A DNA stretch of 64,000 bases from Gonocerus acuteangulatus. Lineage: Eukaryota; Arthropoda; Insecta; Hemiptera; Coreidae. The notes beneath the pieces were generated by a model. The model saw only the letters and a list, made by a program, of their open reading frames with translations, searched no databases and was not told where the DNA came from. Below are positions 33,974 through 45,696 of the stretch, one piece after another (positions within the stretch are counted from its first letter, which is position 1; each line of letters starts with the position of its first letter). Both the position numbers and the translations under genes were made by a program. The stretch covers positions 47,266,253 through 47,330,252 of the forward strand of contig OX328123.1 in assembly GCA_946811695.1 (NCBI GenBank), read 5' to 3'.

Positions 33974-36552
33974 CGCTGACTACAAGATAGGTAGGTAAGA
34001 TGAGAGTAAGTTGGTAAAATTGCTGGATGACGGGCTGAGAGAGAGATGGGAGCATTGTTTAGTCTTCCGCCCACTCTAATAATACCCAGTTCGTCAAGAA
34101 ATGGTTGAAGAGCTTGTAGATTAGGAGAGTTTATACCTTTTGGGAAGGCAGAATTTTGGACTAACGTTATGCATTTGTTCATTGCATCGGAGATTTCCTT
34201 AGCCCTGACTGGGGATGAGAGTTGAATTTTGGCATTGTCTCCGGAGGACGTGGCTCTCGCCCGTGTTGAGAGGCGGATAATCCTGGCGATGACATAGAGT
34301 AGAGTCCTCAGATTGCTAAAACGCAAAAGCCATTGTGGTTCAGGTGACACTGTTGACGTGCCAAGAAAAGCTGAAGTGGCTTGCAGTTTGGCATTGGAGA
34401 GCGTGATGGGCCAGTCATGAGGGTTTAATTTTAGCCAGCTCGGGCCGTGCCACCAAAGATGATGGTTCTGTATTTCGGAAGGATTGATGCCTCGCGATGA
34501 TATGTCGGCAGGGTTTTCCTTGGATCTTACATGGTGCCAGTCTTCAAGACGTGTTTTATCCAGAATAGATGTTACTCGATTAGCTTCAAAGACGGCTAGC
34601 TGATGACTGGGTGTTCGAAGCCATGCTAAAGCAACTGCGGAATCGGTAAAAAGATACACGCGTGCTGGGCTAGGATGCGGATCGAACTTCAAGGATGCAA
34701 GCAAGCTCGAAAGAAGCAAGGCCCCACATAACTCTAAGCGTGAAATAGAATGGAACTTTATGGGGGCTACCTTTGTTTTTGCCTTCACTAGCGTGACACA
34801 CACCTGGCCGCATGAAGTTTCCGTTCGCAGATAGAAAACGGCTGAATAAGCCTTTGTTGAAGCGTCACAAAATCCAATTAAATCAACTCTATTTGCACTG
34901 GAATAGGGAATGAAGCGTGGAATACACATTTGAGAAAGGTAATTCCAAGAGCCAATAAATTTGGACCAACCTTCTATAAAATGCTGCGGAAGTGGAGTGT
35001 CCCAATCTAGTTTTAAAAACCACAACTGCTGTAGGAAGATTTTAGCAGTTAGCACAACTGGGGCCAGAAAGCCTAAAGGATCAAATATTCTTGCAATGGT
35101 TGATAAGACCGACCTCTTAGTCATGATGCTAGATGGCTCACTGATGGAGTATTTGAAGTGATCTGTGGCAGGGTCCCATCTTAAACCAAGAACCTTGATA
35201 GAAGGTAATTCATCAGGTTGTATTGCAATCATGCTGGTGCTGGGAGAAACATCCTTTGGGAGAATTTCTGGTTTGTTAGAAGCCCATTTGTCGAGCGTGA
35301 AACCACCACTAGAAAAGCATTTGATTAATTGCAAACACAATTCTTTGCCTTCTTCAACGGAGTTGGCACCTGTGACTACGTCGTCGACAAACATGTCACG
35401 AAGTATGCATTTCGAAGCTAGAGGAAATCTATCAGCTTCTAGCGTTGCGAGTTCTCTGATTGTCCTGCTAGCTTGGAACGCGCTTGATCGGAGGCCATAG
35501 GTAACCGTATTAAGCTCATATTCTTGAATTTCTTTGTTTGGGTCGTCCCGCCAAATAATATGTTGATATATCCGTTGCTTAGGATGAATTAGGATTTGGC
35601 GGTACATTTTGACAACGTCAGTGATGATTACTAAAGAATGGAATCGAAGGCAAAGCAGAATGGCGCCAACGTCTGCCTGGAGTTTAGGTCCAGAAAGGAG
35701 CTGATCGTTAATACTTGGTGTGGTTGAGGTGCAGGACCCATCAAATACAACCCTAATCTTCGTATCCGTGTAAACAGCATGGTGAGGAATTAGATAAGAA
35801 GAAGATGTGGCTGTCTTGCTCATGTGTCCCAACTCTTCATATTGGCAAAGGAAGTCAGAGTATTCGTTAAACAATGATGGATTGTGGCGAAATTTACGCT
35901 CTAAGTGGAAGAGGCGTTTTTTGGCTTGAATTCGATTATCTCCAAGATTAGATTCGCCCTTGAATGGGAATTGGAGAACAAAGCGACCGGATGAAGTACG
36001 AGTATAGGTGTCCTTGAAATGTTGCTCACAGTATTCATCTTCAGGGGAAACTAATGAAGCTGGACTGGGTTCTTCTAACTGCCAAAACTGCTTAAGTTGG
36101 TTTTGTATGTCCAACTGAGAATATGCAACAAGACTGGTGTCGCTAAATGGCAAATCAGAAGATATAGGCCCAGATACAACGTCACCAAAAACAGTGGGGG
36201 TTAGAAAAGGTAGTCCTGCTCTCACTGGATTAGGTGCGCCAGATACAATTAAGTGCCACACATCAGAACCAAGCAATAAGTCAATATCCTTGGGGGTGCC
36301 AAACTTTGTATCAGCTAGCTTGAATGAGCTGAACGCTTCTACAATATGCTGAGGTATTGGACGTAGTGGAAGAAATGAAGTAATTTGAGGAATGACGAGG
36401 GCGTTTAGTCCAAGAGATATCTCTGTGTTATGCTGAGAATGAAGCGTACATCGAACTCTACCCGAGATAGGAATAGATATATTGTTGCCTAATCTGTGGA
36501 TTTTCTGAAAGGTTTCATGAATTGGAAGTTTCAATTGTCGAGCACATTTCAT
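33964..36552 (-). pseudogene. BEL/Pao pol: protease end, RT, RNase H/A17 and start of integrase
   Basis: 862-codon minus-strand frame. Early part continues the retroviral-type protease region; RT motifs follow ('IRVVFDGSC', 'ITDVVKMYRQILIHP', 'TYGLRSSAFQASRTI', 'FVDDVVTGA'), then the Pao A17-type segment ('STIARIFDPLGFLAPVVL'), RNase H-like residues ('DLIGFCDASTKAYSA', 'RLELCGALLLSSLL') and the start of the integrase zinc region. Near 33990 the family sequence moves to another frame ('VVSEIHNN') just before the Penelope insertion. Upstream, at about 36575 and 36700, further frame changes separate it from the gag part. Reverse transcriptase copies element RNA; this copy is broken. Confidence 0.9.
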
Positions 36553-36700
36553 GGTGATAAAAGAGCGCCTGAGTCAAGTAAAGCTCGAAAAGAGTGCAAC
36601 CTTTTATTACTATCCTCAACAAGTACAATAGCGGTTCCTAGCAGGACCTGGTCAGTGGGTGACACGTAGGAACTAGCTAGGAGCACAGGTTTTTCGAGTG
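36553..36700 (-). pseudogene. BEL/Pao aspartic protease segment (DUF1758-like), frameshifted
   Basis: In a third frame the minus strand reads 'EKPVLLASSYVSPTDQVLLG', then 'FRALLDSGA', with the active-site DSG near 36585. It is out of frame with both the knuckle region above (stop at 36677) and the RT frame below. Confidence 0.7.
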
Positions 36701-37144
36701 GTCCTGAAGGTGTAGGGCTTGTACTGAATTGGTTGAAGGATGAGCTGGTGGAGGTTTATTTTGAGAATTGAAATCGTGCAAAAGAGAATGATGGCGCTCT
36801 TTACAATATGTGCATGTGTTTTTGGAATGACAGTGCTTTGTTGAATGTGATGACCTCAGGCAATTGTGGCAACCCTTCCATTTTGAGGTAAAGTTCTTTC
36901 GCTCGATAACATCAAGTTGAGCGAATTTGTGACAATACAGAAGATTGTGTTGACCTTGACAGAAAGGACATGGTGCAGAAGGTTTTTCCGCGGCTTCTAC
37001 TGGAGGTGAAGATGCGCGTGTAGGAGATGATCGACTAGTTGGAGTCACAGCCTCAGAAAACGAAACGCTGGCCCTATTAGAATGGTTTAAGGGAGTCCTG
37101 GAAAAACGACTTGACGAGCCAGTGTTTTCTCCGCTAGATAACAT
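36677..37144 (-). pseudogene. BEL/Pao gag/pol zinc-knuckle region
   Basis: 155-codon minus-strand frame with several Cys/His clusters ('CPFCQGQHNLLYCHKF', 'WKGCHNCLRSSHSTKHCHSK', 'NTCTYCKERHH'), as found between gag and protease in BEL/Pao. It lies in the same frame as gag upstream; a single TGA at 37193-37195 separates them. It stops at 36677 inside the protease linker. Confidence 0.85.
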
Positions 37145-37192
37145 AGCAAGATCGTAACGACGAGATGATTTTGATGGAAAACGTTGATTGGA

Positions 37193-38188
37193 TCATTTCT
37201 GATTTTCTGAAGAAGCATGAGAATGCTGAAAGCTTGAACTTTCGTCACTAGACAGCCGAAGCGCAAGGTAATCATTTCGAATAAATGTTATTAAATCTTC
37301 AGTTGAAGGGAATTCTTTTCCTAGCTGATCTAGCTGGAATTTCTGACGTGTAGTTGAGTCTAAAGTTCTGAGTGCCAGGAAGGATAATATCATATCATCA
37401 GGATTATCAAGACCTAGAGCCTTGAACGAGGTTATACTGTCTGAAACGTTAGTAGTAAATCCCAATAAATTTGATAAGGGACTAGAATTTTTATTAAATC
37501 TAAAATTGAGAATTCTTTCGAGATAAAAATTAGCTATGACTCTCTTATTATCATAAGCATTGTTCAAAGCCTCCCAAGCTAAGGGATAGTTGTCATCGGT
37601 TATTTTAAAATGAGAAACTAGCGCTAAGGCCTCTCCTGATAAACAAGATAATAGATGGTGGAATTTTTCAACAGGTTTTAAGGACGGGTCAGAGTCCATT
37701 AAGCTAAGGAATGTATCCCTGAAAAATCCCCAAGACTGAATATGACCTGAAAATATTGGAGGTTTGATAGTCGGTAATGAAGATTTAGCTCTGGCTTCAC
37801 TAAAGGAAGTGGTATTAGCTGTTGTATCCTTAGTTGCAAGTGTTTCTTTCTCGATCTCGAGTTTTAAAGCTTCAGCGTTGTGAATGATATCGAAAAGACT
37901 AGTTCTTTGTGCAGCCTCGACATCGGTAGGAAACCCGCTAGGATCACAGGATTTTACAAAGCAAGCTTCTAACTTGTCCCAATTGGCATTGAATTCGGAT
38001 ACGAGTGCTTGGGCAAAGGACAGTTTTATTAAAAACAAACACTCTTTAGTCCTATCTGCTTTTACTTGTTCAGTAAGCTCCCCGAGGGGAGTAATATCCT
38101 CAAAGAGTCTCTTAATCCTCTTTCTATAAATGTTTATATTGGCCAACATTTCCTCACTTTTTGGTGGGGGAAGAACTGGTGGAGCCAT
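37193..38188 (-). CDS. BEL/Pao Gag (DUF1759-like)
   Basis: 331 codons on the minus strand from ATG at 38186-38188, beginning MAPPVLPPPKSEEMLANINI. It contains 'KPPIFSGHIQSWGFFRDTF' and 'KFHHLLSCLSGEALALV', the signature of the DUF1759 Gag domain of BEL/Pao elements that forms the particle and binds RNA. It begins about 270 bp inside the 5' LTR. It ends at a TGA after which the same frame stays open, so the stop is either a mutation or a readthrough site. Confidence 0.85.
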   Translation of the reverse strand: MAPPVLPPPKSEEMLANINIYRKRIKRLFEDITPLGELTEQVKADRTKECLFLIKLSFAQALVSEFNANWDKLEACFVKSCDPSGFPTDVEAAQRTSLFDIIHNAEALKLEIEKETLATKDTTANTTSFSEARAKSSLPTIKPPIFSGHIQSWGFFRDTFLSLMDSDPSLKPVEKFHHLLSCLSGEALALVSHFKITDDNYPLAWEALNNAYDNKRVIANFYLERILNFRFNKNSSPLSNLLGFTTNVSDSITSFKALGLDNPDDMILSFLALRTLDSTTRQKFQLDQLGKEFPSTEDLITFIRNDYLALRLSSDESSSFQHSHASSENQK

Positions 38189-38436
38189 ATTTGAAAAGGA
38201 TATTTATAAAATAATCGAAAATAAAAGGAAATGGATTAAAACAGGAAACAATATGTGGATTAAGAAAATAAATAGAAAAGAAATTGGTAGGAAAAACGCC
38301 TGAAAAGAAATGTAAGACAAATAGAAAAAGAGAAAAAAATATATATATAGAAGAAAAATACTAAAATTAGAAATATATGTTTATATATGATAATAGTAAT
38401 TTGTTTAAAAAATAGGCGGTATGCTGGTTACAAATT

Positions 38437-38455
38437 ATCTTGGCCGGAGGACCAT
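38437..38455 (-). promoter_or_regulatory. Candidate primer binding site of the BEL/Pao element
   Basis: Directly inside the 5' LTR the minus strand reads TATGGTCCTCCGGCCAAGA. TGGTCCTCCGGCC would pair with a tRNA 3' end ...GGAGGACCA. Position and the leading TGG fit; the tRNA is not identified. Confidence 0.5.
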
Positions 38456-38456
38456 A

Positions 38457-39210
38457 TGTTAATGCTCAGCACCAAATTGCTAATGAAATGTATAAATATA
38501 GAAAAGGTTGATGAGAAAATGGAGCTGAACATATAGGTGCCAATATTGAGGCTAAATGAAAAACTATATAGAATGATAGAAAAAAAAATATTAACTTCTG
38601 TGTGAATGAAAATAATAAAAAATACAAGCATGTACAGCTGATGATCGGGCGAATAGTGGCCGCTGAGATTAAAAAAGGATTATAGTCTCGCTTATCTGGT
38701 TGATGCTGCGTCTCCCCTGTAGCCGCTGATGCCAGGTTGAAAATTGGAGCTTGGCGGGGCTTCGAAGAAGTTGTACCTCCAGAGAATGGATGCAGCATGC
38801 GGTAAGGTGCTCACAATGGCCTCAAGCACGTGCTGTTCCTCAGGGACGTAAGGCTGAACTTCTCCTAAGGGAGTCAAGGCTGTACTGTTAAGGGAGTCAA
38901 GGCTGTACTGACTTAGGGCGGGCAGCTCGTAAATCGGGGCCTTTTCTGTCCTGGGCCCGTAAGGTGCTGCCCTCTTTCGAATATTGCGCCGGGAGGTGGC
39001 GGACTCTCTAGGCTCGAGGGTAAACCAGCCGTCCTATCGGAGAGATAATGGCAATCCCGAAGAGGATTAAGATCGTCTGATAACCGTCTCCGGGCTTGTA
39101 TCTCAGCTGCCAGGCTATTCCCCTATACCTAGACGCTAAGATATTTGCGATACAACAATTGAATAAAATGTAATAAATAATCTATAACTTATACTACTTG
39201 GTCTCTAACA
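38457..39210 (-). repeat. 5' LTR of the BEL/Pao element (754 bp)
   Basis: Same termini as the other LTR and followed by the ACATT duplication at 39211. It should carry the element promoter; I cannot place the start. Confidence 0.95.
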
Positions 39211-39215
39211 ACATT
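39211..39215. repeat. 5-bp target site duplication (right) of the BEL/Pao element
   Basis: ACATT, identical to 23738-23742. Confidence 0.95.
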
Positions 39216-40468
39216 AATTCTTAATGATAAAATAGCGAAGTGTCACAGTGGAATCGCCTCAGATGGCACTGGGTGACGTTGGTTTCGGTCTCGCTTTGGT
39301 CGACTTCTTTTAGCCTCAGGTGGATGGTTCCTGCTTCACCTTGGATGTTTAATACTTCATTAAAAAAATCAACACAAAATTGGACCCATAAATAACTATG
39401 TTTAAAATAATGACCCTATTAAACCCTTAGTTCTTCCTTATTAATCCGGAACGACTAAAAACATCTACTTTGAGAACCATGTAATATTATAGGTTGAATT
39501 ACAGCGTGACGGAACGAGGGAAGGAAGGATTATCTATGAAGGGAATGAATTCTCATAAAATGAAGACGACCAGGAAGACGCCTGAAATGTTAAAAGATTC
39601 GAATATCAATGAGCTCGATCTTGTACTAAAAACATTTTTCCCTGGGGTAAAGTTATTTCTGCATCGCGGCCAAAGGAAATGTCGGCAAGACTTGTTTTTT
39701 TTTTTCTTTTGAAACTGGTATCATTAATTTAACATGGATAAGTTATTATCAACTTATTGTACCTATTTTTATTCTTTTCCGTCTCTGGCAGGAAAAAAAG
39801 CTACGTTTGTGTAGGATTGTGTTGGTATAGTTGTTAAAATGTTCCTAGAAGCCCATTATAAAAAATAAATAACTAAAAAAAAGGTGCTAAAAGCCTCGAG
39901 CGTATATCGTCCTTGAACCCAGATGTTTTGGATGATGATCTCACAGAATTTCCCATATATTCCCAACTAAACATAGGTCACCAGGAAGAAGTTCTTTACG
40001 AGTATATTTGCTGACTGGACGGCCTTGCGTCCGGTTTTAGGTCTGCTGTCTCTTTTGAGGTCCTTAGTATTATAGAAAATCATATTTCTACATGAGAAAT
40101 TATTTAATCATTTACTTCTTTGGTAGGATTTTTTCGTAGATTTAGGTTTTATAGGACCTAATTCAATGAGTTAGGGCATTATTAAAAATACATAAGATTC
40201 TCTTTAAGATAAAACTTCCTTCGAAGAGTTCCTTTTGTTTGCGGAGGTACAAAAGGATCAAGTGGTATCTATGCTCTTATACAAACATCTAGATATAGAT
40301 GAGGAGAACATCAAAAGGGAATGCATTTTTGTACTGTTTTTTAGACAAGGGTCTCCCTTTAAGCCATTGTTCAAGCATTCAGTTTTGTGTCAGACAAACC
40401 GCACAAATGTTATCTATTTTTGACTAATGATTGAACCCCAATCGAAACATGAAGAACAAATATGTGCA
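39216..40468. other. Intergenic DNA, no gene recognised
   Basis: Two short open frames (39494-39712, 40235-40423) show no family resemblance, and the first ends in poly-Phe from a T-run. No structured repeat seen. Confidence 0.5.
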
Positions 40469-40629
40469 GTGTCTCCCCTTGGTCTAGTGGCTAACGGCTC
40501 GGACTCCCATGGGGGAAATGGTGTTTGGGTCCCCACCTGTACAGAGATTTTTCCCTCCGTTGCTGTACAATCAGAAGATTCTTTGCACTACCAAGGATGA
40601 CTGTGCTAATGGCCTAGAAGTCTCTGACC

Positions 40630-40661
<32 letters not shown>
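40469..40661 (+). mobile_element. tRNA-derived SINE (family S1) with poly-A tail
   Basis: Head 'ccttggtctagtggctaacg' (A box) and a decayed B box 'ggtgtttgggtcccc', body, then 28 As at 40634-40661. Same family as 16252 and 41311-41511. Confidence 0.75.
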
Positions 40662-40665
<4 letters not shown>

Positions 40666-41270
40666 TTCCTTAAATGTTTCCTTCGAGGGAGGAAGGTGAT
40701 TCGAAAACCTGGCAAAATATCGAAGTTTCATCAACCATACTTCACGAAGAGACCGGAGTGACACCTCATTAGAGTGGGTACACCCGTCGATACTCATCTA
40801 CCAATTAAAAACTAATCCATTCTCCATTATGTGATATAAAAGTTACGTACCGCCAAGCAACTTTAATTCTATCAGAAACAGATTATATGTGTTTATGTGT
40901 TTATATATATATGGTCGTTAGAGCTATTATATTGTTTGGTGAACGCTTATATCTAAACATATAATCCAAGTATGATTAAATTTAGAACAAAAATAATTTT
41001 ATCTAAAACAAGGTGTCAAGTTTGGTATCTTTTGTATATATATATAAAAAAAAAATAATAATAATTTAAGCCCTTATTTATATAATTATCTTTTGTATTT
41101 TTTCTCCGCCCAACGAAGCGCCATTTTTCAGCGAATCCGCACAAACAAACGTTTAGGCGCTCGTAAGAATCCTGATACTCATAAAGTAGGTAGTTCGATG
41201 TTGGGATTTGTTTAACTCCTATCGAGAAAATGAAAAAATCCTTAAATTTTAGTTACGTGTACTCAAAAAA
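40662..41270. other. Intergenic DNA, no feature
   Basis: AT-rich with a short TA run near 41033. Nothing else seen. Confidence 0.5.
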
Positions 41271-41310
41271 AGTCCGACTCGCAGGAACTGCGTCATCTTA
41301 GCGCGGTTCC

Positions 41311-41358
<48 letters not shown>

Positions 41359-41511
41359 GCACATCTACATCTAGGTCATTAGCGCCGACATCCAGGGTGT
41401 AGCGAGGAATTTCACCAGCGAGCCGTGGGATGATAAAATTCCTGCCGGAGGTTATCCCACCATCTCCCGCTTATGAATCCAAGGCGCTAGCCATTAGACC
41501 ACGGGAGACCC
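41311..41511 (-). mobile_element. tRNA-derived SINE (family S1), inside Helitron A4
   Basis: Poly-T at 41311-41355 (tail) and head complement 'ctagccattagaccacggga' near 41488. Flanked by CGGTTCC on both sides (41303-41309 and about 41512-41519), a likely target duplication; comparison with A2 at 10070 confirms that the Helitron is continuous across it. Confidence 0.85.
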
Positions 41512-42417
41512 CGGTTCCTGTTCCCTATTCTCATTTGAAAAGCATAGAATAGAAAAAGATAATATTTTCCTCGGCCTTTGTTGAAAGGGTTTTATGGCTA
41601 TACCTGGGGGTCAGGTCCGCAAGACCCTAGAATCCTCTTCTACCGATACTTCATTTCATACGTTTCAATGAATTGGAAAATATCAAATATTTTCACACAT
41701 TCCTGTGTTCTTTTACTATAGTAATAATTCTACAGATAAAATCAATTGAAAAATAAAATAAAAAAACCAACATCATAAAGGCAATTTCGAATAAGCAAAA
41801 TCAATTACTTTAATGTTTTAAGCACTTATTTCTCCGATTGACATCGCCTAATCAAAACTTTCATCAGAACCTTTTTTGTAGAGCATTTAGTAAGCTTTCT
41901 AATGGTATTCTTTTGTTTACCAAGATTCTCAACCTTTTTCGAGATATTAAGGAAAATATACAAAGTTACCAAAACTTTTTAAGTCTGTTAATAAAATATT
42001 TTATTCTAACCCTTCCTTAACTCCAAACGTAACCAAAATTTCAACATATTAGTTTTGATGAAAGTAGAACATGCAGAAAATGTTTCAACTGAATCCCATG
42101 ATTCTAAGTACCCAAACCAAAAACGGTATTCAAAAAATATTTTTCCAATTTTCTCGAAAACGGTTAAAGCTATCGCCTTGAAAATGGTTTCATTCGTTTT
42201 CTTAGCCCAGGAATCATATAAAACGAGTACTTAGAAGCTTATGAACTCAAAAACGTAAGCGTTACGATTTTTTTTGCGCGAATTTCGCCCCAAACGCCAT
42301 CTTCCAGTAGGCGGATTTTGCTGGTTAACGAACTTGACCTTTCAAATTGGACGAAGGATTTTTGTACCAAATTTCATCAAAATCGGACCATTCGTCTTCT
42401 AGCTAGAGAGCGAACAG

Positions 42418-42421
<4 letters not shown>

Positions 42422-42506
<85 letters not shown>
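42422..42506. repeat. (TA)n microsatellite inside Helitron A4
   Basis: TA runs with two 'aaatata' interruptions between 'gcgaacagacaaa' and 'caaatttgaacc'. Confidence 0.95.
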
Positions 42507-42644
42507 CAAATTTGAACCACCGTTATTTTCGGTCTCTAGGGGTTCTGAAACGCGAAATTTTCTAGTCGGCACTTCCGGATTGTTTCATTGTATCAACCCT
42601 ATAAGCGGGGTTCCTCCCTATGGGGGAGGGAGGAACCGCGCTAA

Positions 42645-42982
42645 AAGCGGAGAGTGACAAAACATTTTCCACATTTATGGAAACTAAGATTTATAAATTT
42701 TGATTAAGTTTGCAAAGGATTTTTTTTTATTTGTTTTTCTCAAGGTCCCACAATTTTCGTGACGATCTGTTTTAACAGTTCTATCACTTAAAACATCAGC
42801 CCCAGTCTGAAAAAACTAAAGAAATAACATTTTTTAAGAAAATAAGTCAAATAAATACATATCATATAATAAGTACTTCAAATTAAAATAATATAAATTC
42901 AATTTTTACTATTCTTTTGGACGAATGTCAATTTGAAATTTCATTGTATCTATATATCTTTAATTAAAACACAATTAGGTAT
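42645..42982. other. Intergenic AT-rich DNA, no feature
   Basis: No gene or repeat structure seen. Confidence 0.45.
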
Positions 42983-42994
42983 GTTAAAATTATA

Positions 42995-43357
42995 TATTAA
43001 AAAAAAAAAAAAAAAATCAGTCCCGCAACAGACCACGAGGGCCCTGAGGGGCAGATATTGTAGAGGTATCTAATTCAATGACCATACGGCACACTAGGGA
43101 GATAGTGTGGTCAGTACTATGATCCGGCCGCCTGATTTTCCCCTTGCTGCTTCGTCTGCTAGAGTCATTAGCACCCAAGGTACCCAATAATAAATTAAAT
43201 TAAAGGCTGGGTTGGCCTAGGGACGGTCAGGGAGGCCGAATTCAACCCATGAACGAAGACGCAAGAAGAAAACATCTTTAGTACCTGCCCGGGATTTGAA
43301 CTCAGGTCCTCCAGCATATGAGTCCAGTGTTCTACCACTGAGCTAAACTCGCCCCTT
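42995..43357 (-). mobile_element. tRNA-derived SINE (family S2), complete
   Basis: On the minus strand the head reads 'gtttagctcagtggtagaac' (A box) and 'gagttcaaatcccgggc' (B box), close to a real tRNA. A body of about 270 bp follows, then a T/A-rich tail (A-run at 42999-43016 on the + strand). A 12-bp duplication GTTAAAATTATA flanks it (42983-42994 and 43358-43369). Confidence 0.85.
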
Positions 43358-44016
43358 GTTAAAATTATACAGATTTTATTAAATTTTAGATATTGAGTGT
43401 CCTTAAATGTTGGAGTACAGTGTCAATGTAAAAGCTACATATCTTTGATGAGTGGTCATAAGGGCTTAAATTATTTTTGAACATTTGGAGATTATGAGGT
43501 AGTATTATAGGATAAAATCACAGCTACCGGTTGGTATTAAGGTCTTAAGCCAGACCAGAGAAAAATGGGACAGCCGTACCAATTAGTATTATACCTGTAA
43601 GTAAGGTTTATAAGTTCCTTCATGATATTAAGGACATCAAAGATATGTGATAATATGCCAGTTTTTTTTTTTTTTTTTTTTTCATTATTTCATTGACAGG
43701 CATGTGCCTTGCCTGAAATTATCATACATTTTATAAAATATTGAGTACGTTGTTAAGAAATCATGGTAAGTGGAAGGCGATGATTTCGATGCCTAATAAA
43801 CTTCATGAAAGGGATGGAGTGCTTAGCATACCAATTTGAAAGGAATCGATTCAAAATGAATGGCACAAATTTAACATAAAACTGTATTTTGCTGATACAC
43901 AATATTCTCTAATATCAACCTATAGTAATTGTAACTGTCTCTATATTGCAACAAACAATAACATGAATAACTAGTTCTTCTTATTAAAATGACAACTTTT
44001 CTGAACCCTTTTGGGT

Positions 44017-44052
<36 letters not shown>

Positions 44053-44592
44053 GAAAATAGTTTTGGGCTTGAATTTCCATAGGATGACCTCAGTCGAAGG
44101 AAACGGTGATTTAACTTTCTGAAGTGTTGGTTTTGTTCTATTAATCAGGAAATATAAATATTATCCATTCTAAGCTTTTCCAGTCATACCAGACATACTC
44201 GTAAGTATTATATTAAAAAAATTTGAAATTACTCAGATCCTGCGAGTCGGTTGTTTTTGTAAGTATTGTCTTTTGGCTTGTAACAAAACCAATGCCAGTT
44301 TTTTAACTCCTGTCGATTGGCTACCTGTAATAACTTGTGAATGGATTATATCGAAACTTATTATGAAACCTTTATTATTTTTTATTGCAATTACGATTTA
44401 CTATCATAGGAGCCCCATTACTTTGTTATTACTCAAACTATGATGCAATTACAACAGCTGTAACAAATAACAGGCATAGTTTGTCTACCCGTATAAAGGC
44501 TGTCAAACTCAAAAGGTTAATGGTTATCTTTAGATAAAAGACTTTTGATGACGTAATTATTCTTGCCAAGGAGTGGTCTAGAGTCCTTCCTT
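43358..44592. other. Intergenic DNA, no gene recognised
   Basis: Poly-T at 43663-43682 and poly-A at 44019-44047. At 44232-44249 a family-A 5' terminus fragment ('tcctgcgagtcgg') stands alone. Nothing else is supported. Confidence 0.5.
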
Positions 44593-44829
44593 TTAGCGTG
44601 ATTCCTCTCTCCCTCCACAGGGAGGAATCCCGCTTATAAGGTTGACCACATGAAGCCGACTTGGAAATGTCACATTTCAAATTTATATATAGGTATATAA
44701 AAATCTATATATGGGTCTTTGCTCTCTCAAAGGCTCAAAAATGGTCCGATCGGTTTTCGGGTTCATTAGATTGCTGATACTCGTTTTACAGGTTCTCTAA
44801 CGTAATAAAAGAAAGAAACCATTTCCAAA
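44593..44829 (-). mobile_element. Helitron family A, 3' fragment (A5)
   Basis: Starts TTAGCGTGATTCCTC with its hairpin, then 'cccgcttataaggttgacc', and is cut off at the 5' end of Helitron B3. Confidence 0.65.
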
Positions 44830-45384
44830 AAAGTCCGTCACGCAGGAGCTGCGTAACTAAGCACTTTCCTCAGAATTGGGTAGTGTTGTGTGCATTCCTG
44901 AATATTTTGCTTAAAATAACCGATATAGATAAATAATATAAAAACATAGATAACACCTGTTTCAAATCAATTCAAACATAGTACAAAGTAAATCCCCCCT
45001 TCTGATAGACCGATTTAGGTCATTTTTAAAACACTTTTTCCTTATTAGATACCCAGGACGTATACCGCGTTTCGTTACAATACAGCAGAAATTACGACTG
45101 GTATGAGCAATTAATAATTTCGGTCCGGAGTAAACCCCCTTTTCTAATGAACCGATTTAGTTTATTTTTACAACACATTTTTTTAGTTGACCAAAACGAA
45201 TACCGAGTTTCGTTGAAATATAACAAAAATTACGACTTTGGCTCCGAAGTAAACCCCCCTCCGGATGAACTGATTTTGTTGGTTAACGAACTCATTCAAT
45301 CGTTTGATTGGGGAATACTACATACCAAGTTTCGTGGGGAAGAAACAAAAACTCTGGCCGGTATCGTATTAACGGACACATATA

Positions 45385-45449
<65 letters not shown>

Positions 45450-45570
45450 TTTAACTGGGGTCATTTTCGGTGTCTACTAGGTAGGATCGATAAAGATTAG
45501 AAGAAATTTTTCAAAAATTCCGTCATGAGTGCAACCTCAATAGCTACTTTCCTTCGGAGGAAAGTGCTAA
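44830..45570 (+). mobile_element. Helitron-like element, family B (copy B3), short complete copy
   Basis: 5' AAGTCCGTCACGCAGGAGC at 44831 and 3' hairpin CTTTCCTTCGGAGGAAAG plus TGCTAA ending at 45570. About 740 bp, with fewer internal units than B2; (TA)n at 45391-45446. Confidence 0.85.
45391..45446. repeat. (TA)n microsatellite inside Helitron B3
   Basis: TA run after 'gtattaacggacaca', before 'aattttaactggggtcattt'. Confidence 0.95.
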
Positions 45571-45696
45571 AACGAGAGAAAAATTAATATAACTACTTAT
45601 CCATACTAATTGTCACCAAAAACGAGTAAACTTAAAGTAATATAGAGTAGATGAAGAGTAGTAGTAGCGATACTCCTTGCGATTTAAGATATATTT

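Larger units (their letters stand above)
23743..39210 (-). mobile_element. BEL/Pao LTR retrotransposon, full span with nested insertion
   Basis: Minus-strand element delimited by two LTRs (TGTTA...TAACA) and a perfect 5-bp duplication, the size usual for BEL/Pao. Coding order on the minus strand is gag (DUF1759-like), zinc knuckles, aspartic protease, RT with FVDD, RNase H/A17 region, integrase and DUF5641-like tail. The reading frame is broken several times, and an 8.1-kb Penelope insertion (25835-33958) splits the integrase. Without that insertion the element would be about 7.3 kb. It is inactive as it stands. Confidence 0.95.
41271..42644 (+). mobile_element. Helitron-like element, family A (copy A4), complete
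   Basis: 5' end TCCGACTCGCAGGAACTGCG at 41273; CTAA end at 42641-42644 after a hairpin ('ggttcctccct'/'agggaggaacc'). A SINE interrupts it at 41311-41511. (TA)n at 42422-42506. Without the SINE it is about 1.17 kb, the best short full-length copy of the family in this window. Confidence 0.85.

Noticed and set aside
40606..40797. Poly-Phe containing frame
   Set aside because: It reads through the SINE poly-A tail in reverse.
43287..43355. Functional tRNA gene on the minus strand
   Set aside because: It is close to a tRNA, but it is followed by a SINE body, a tail and a target duplication.
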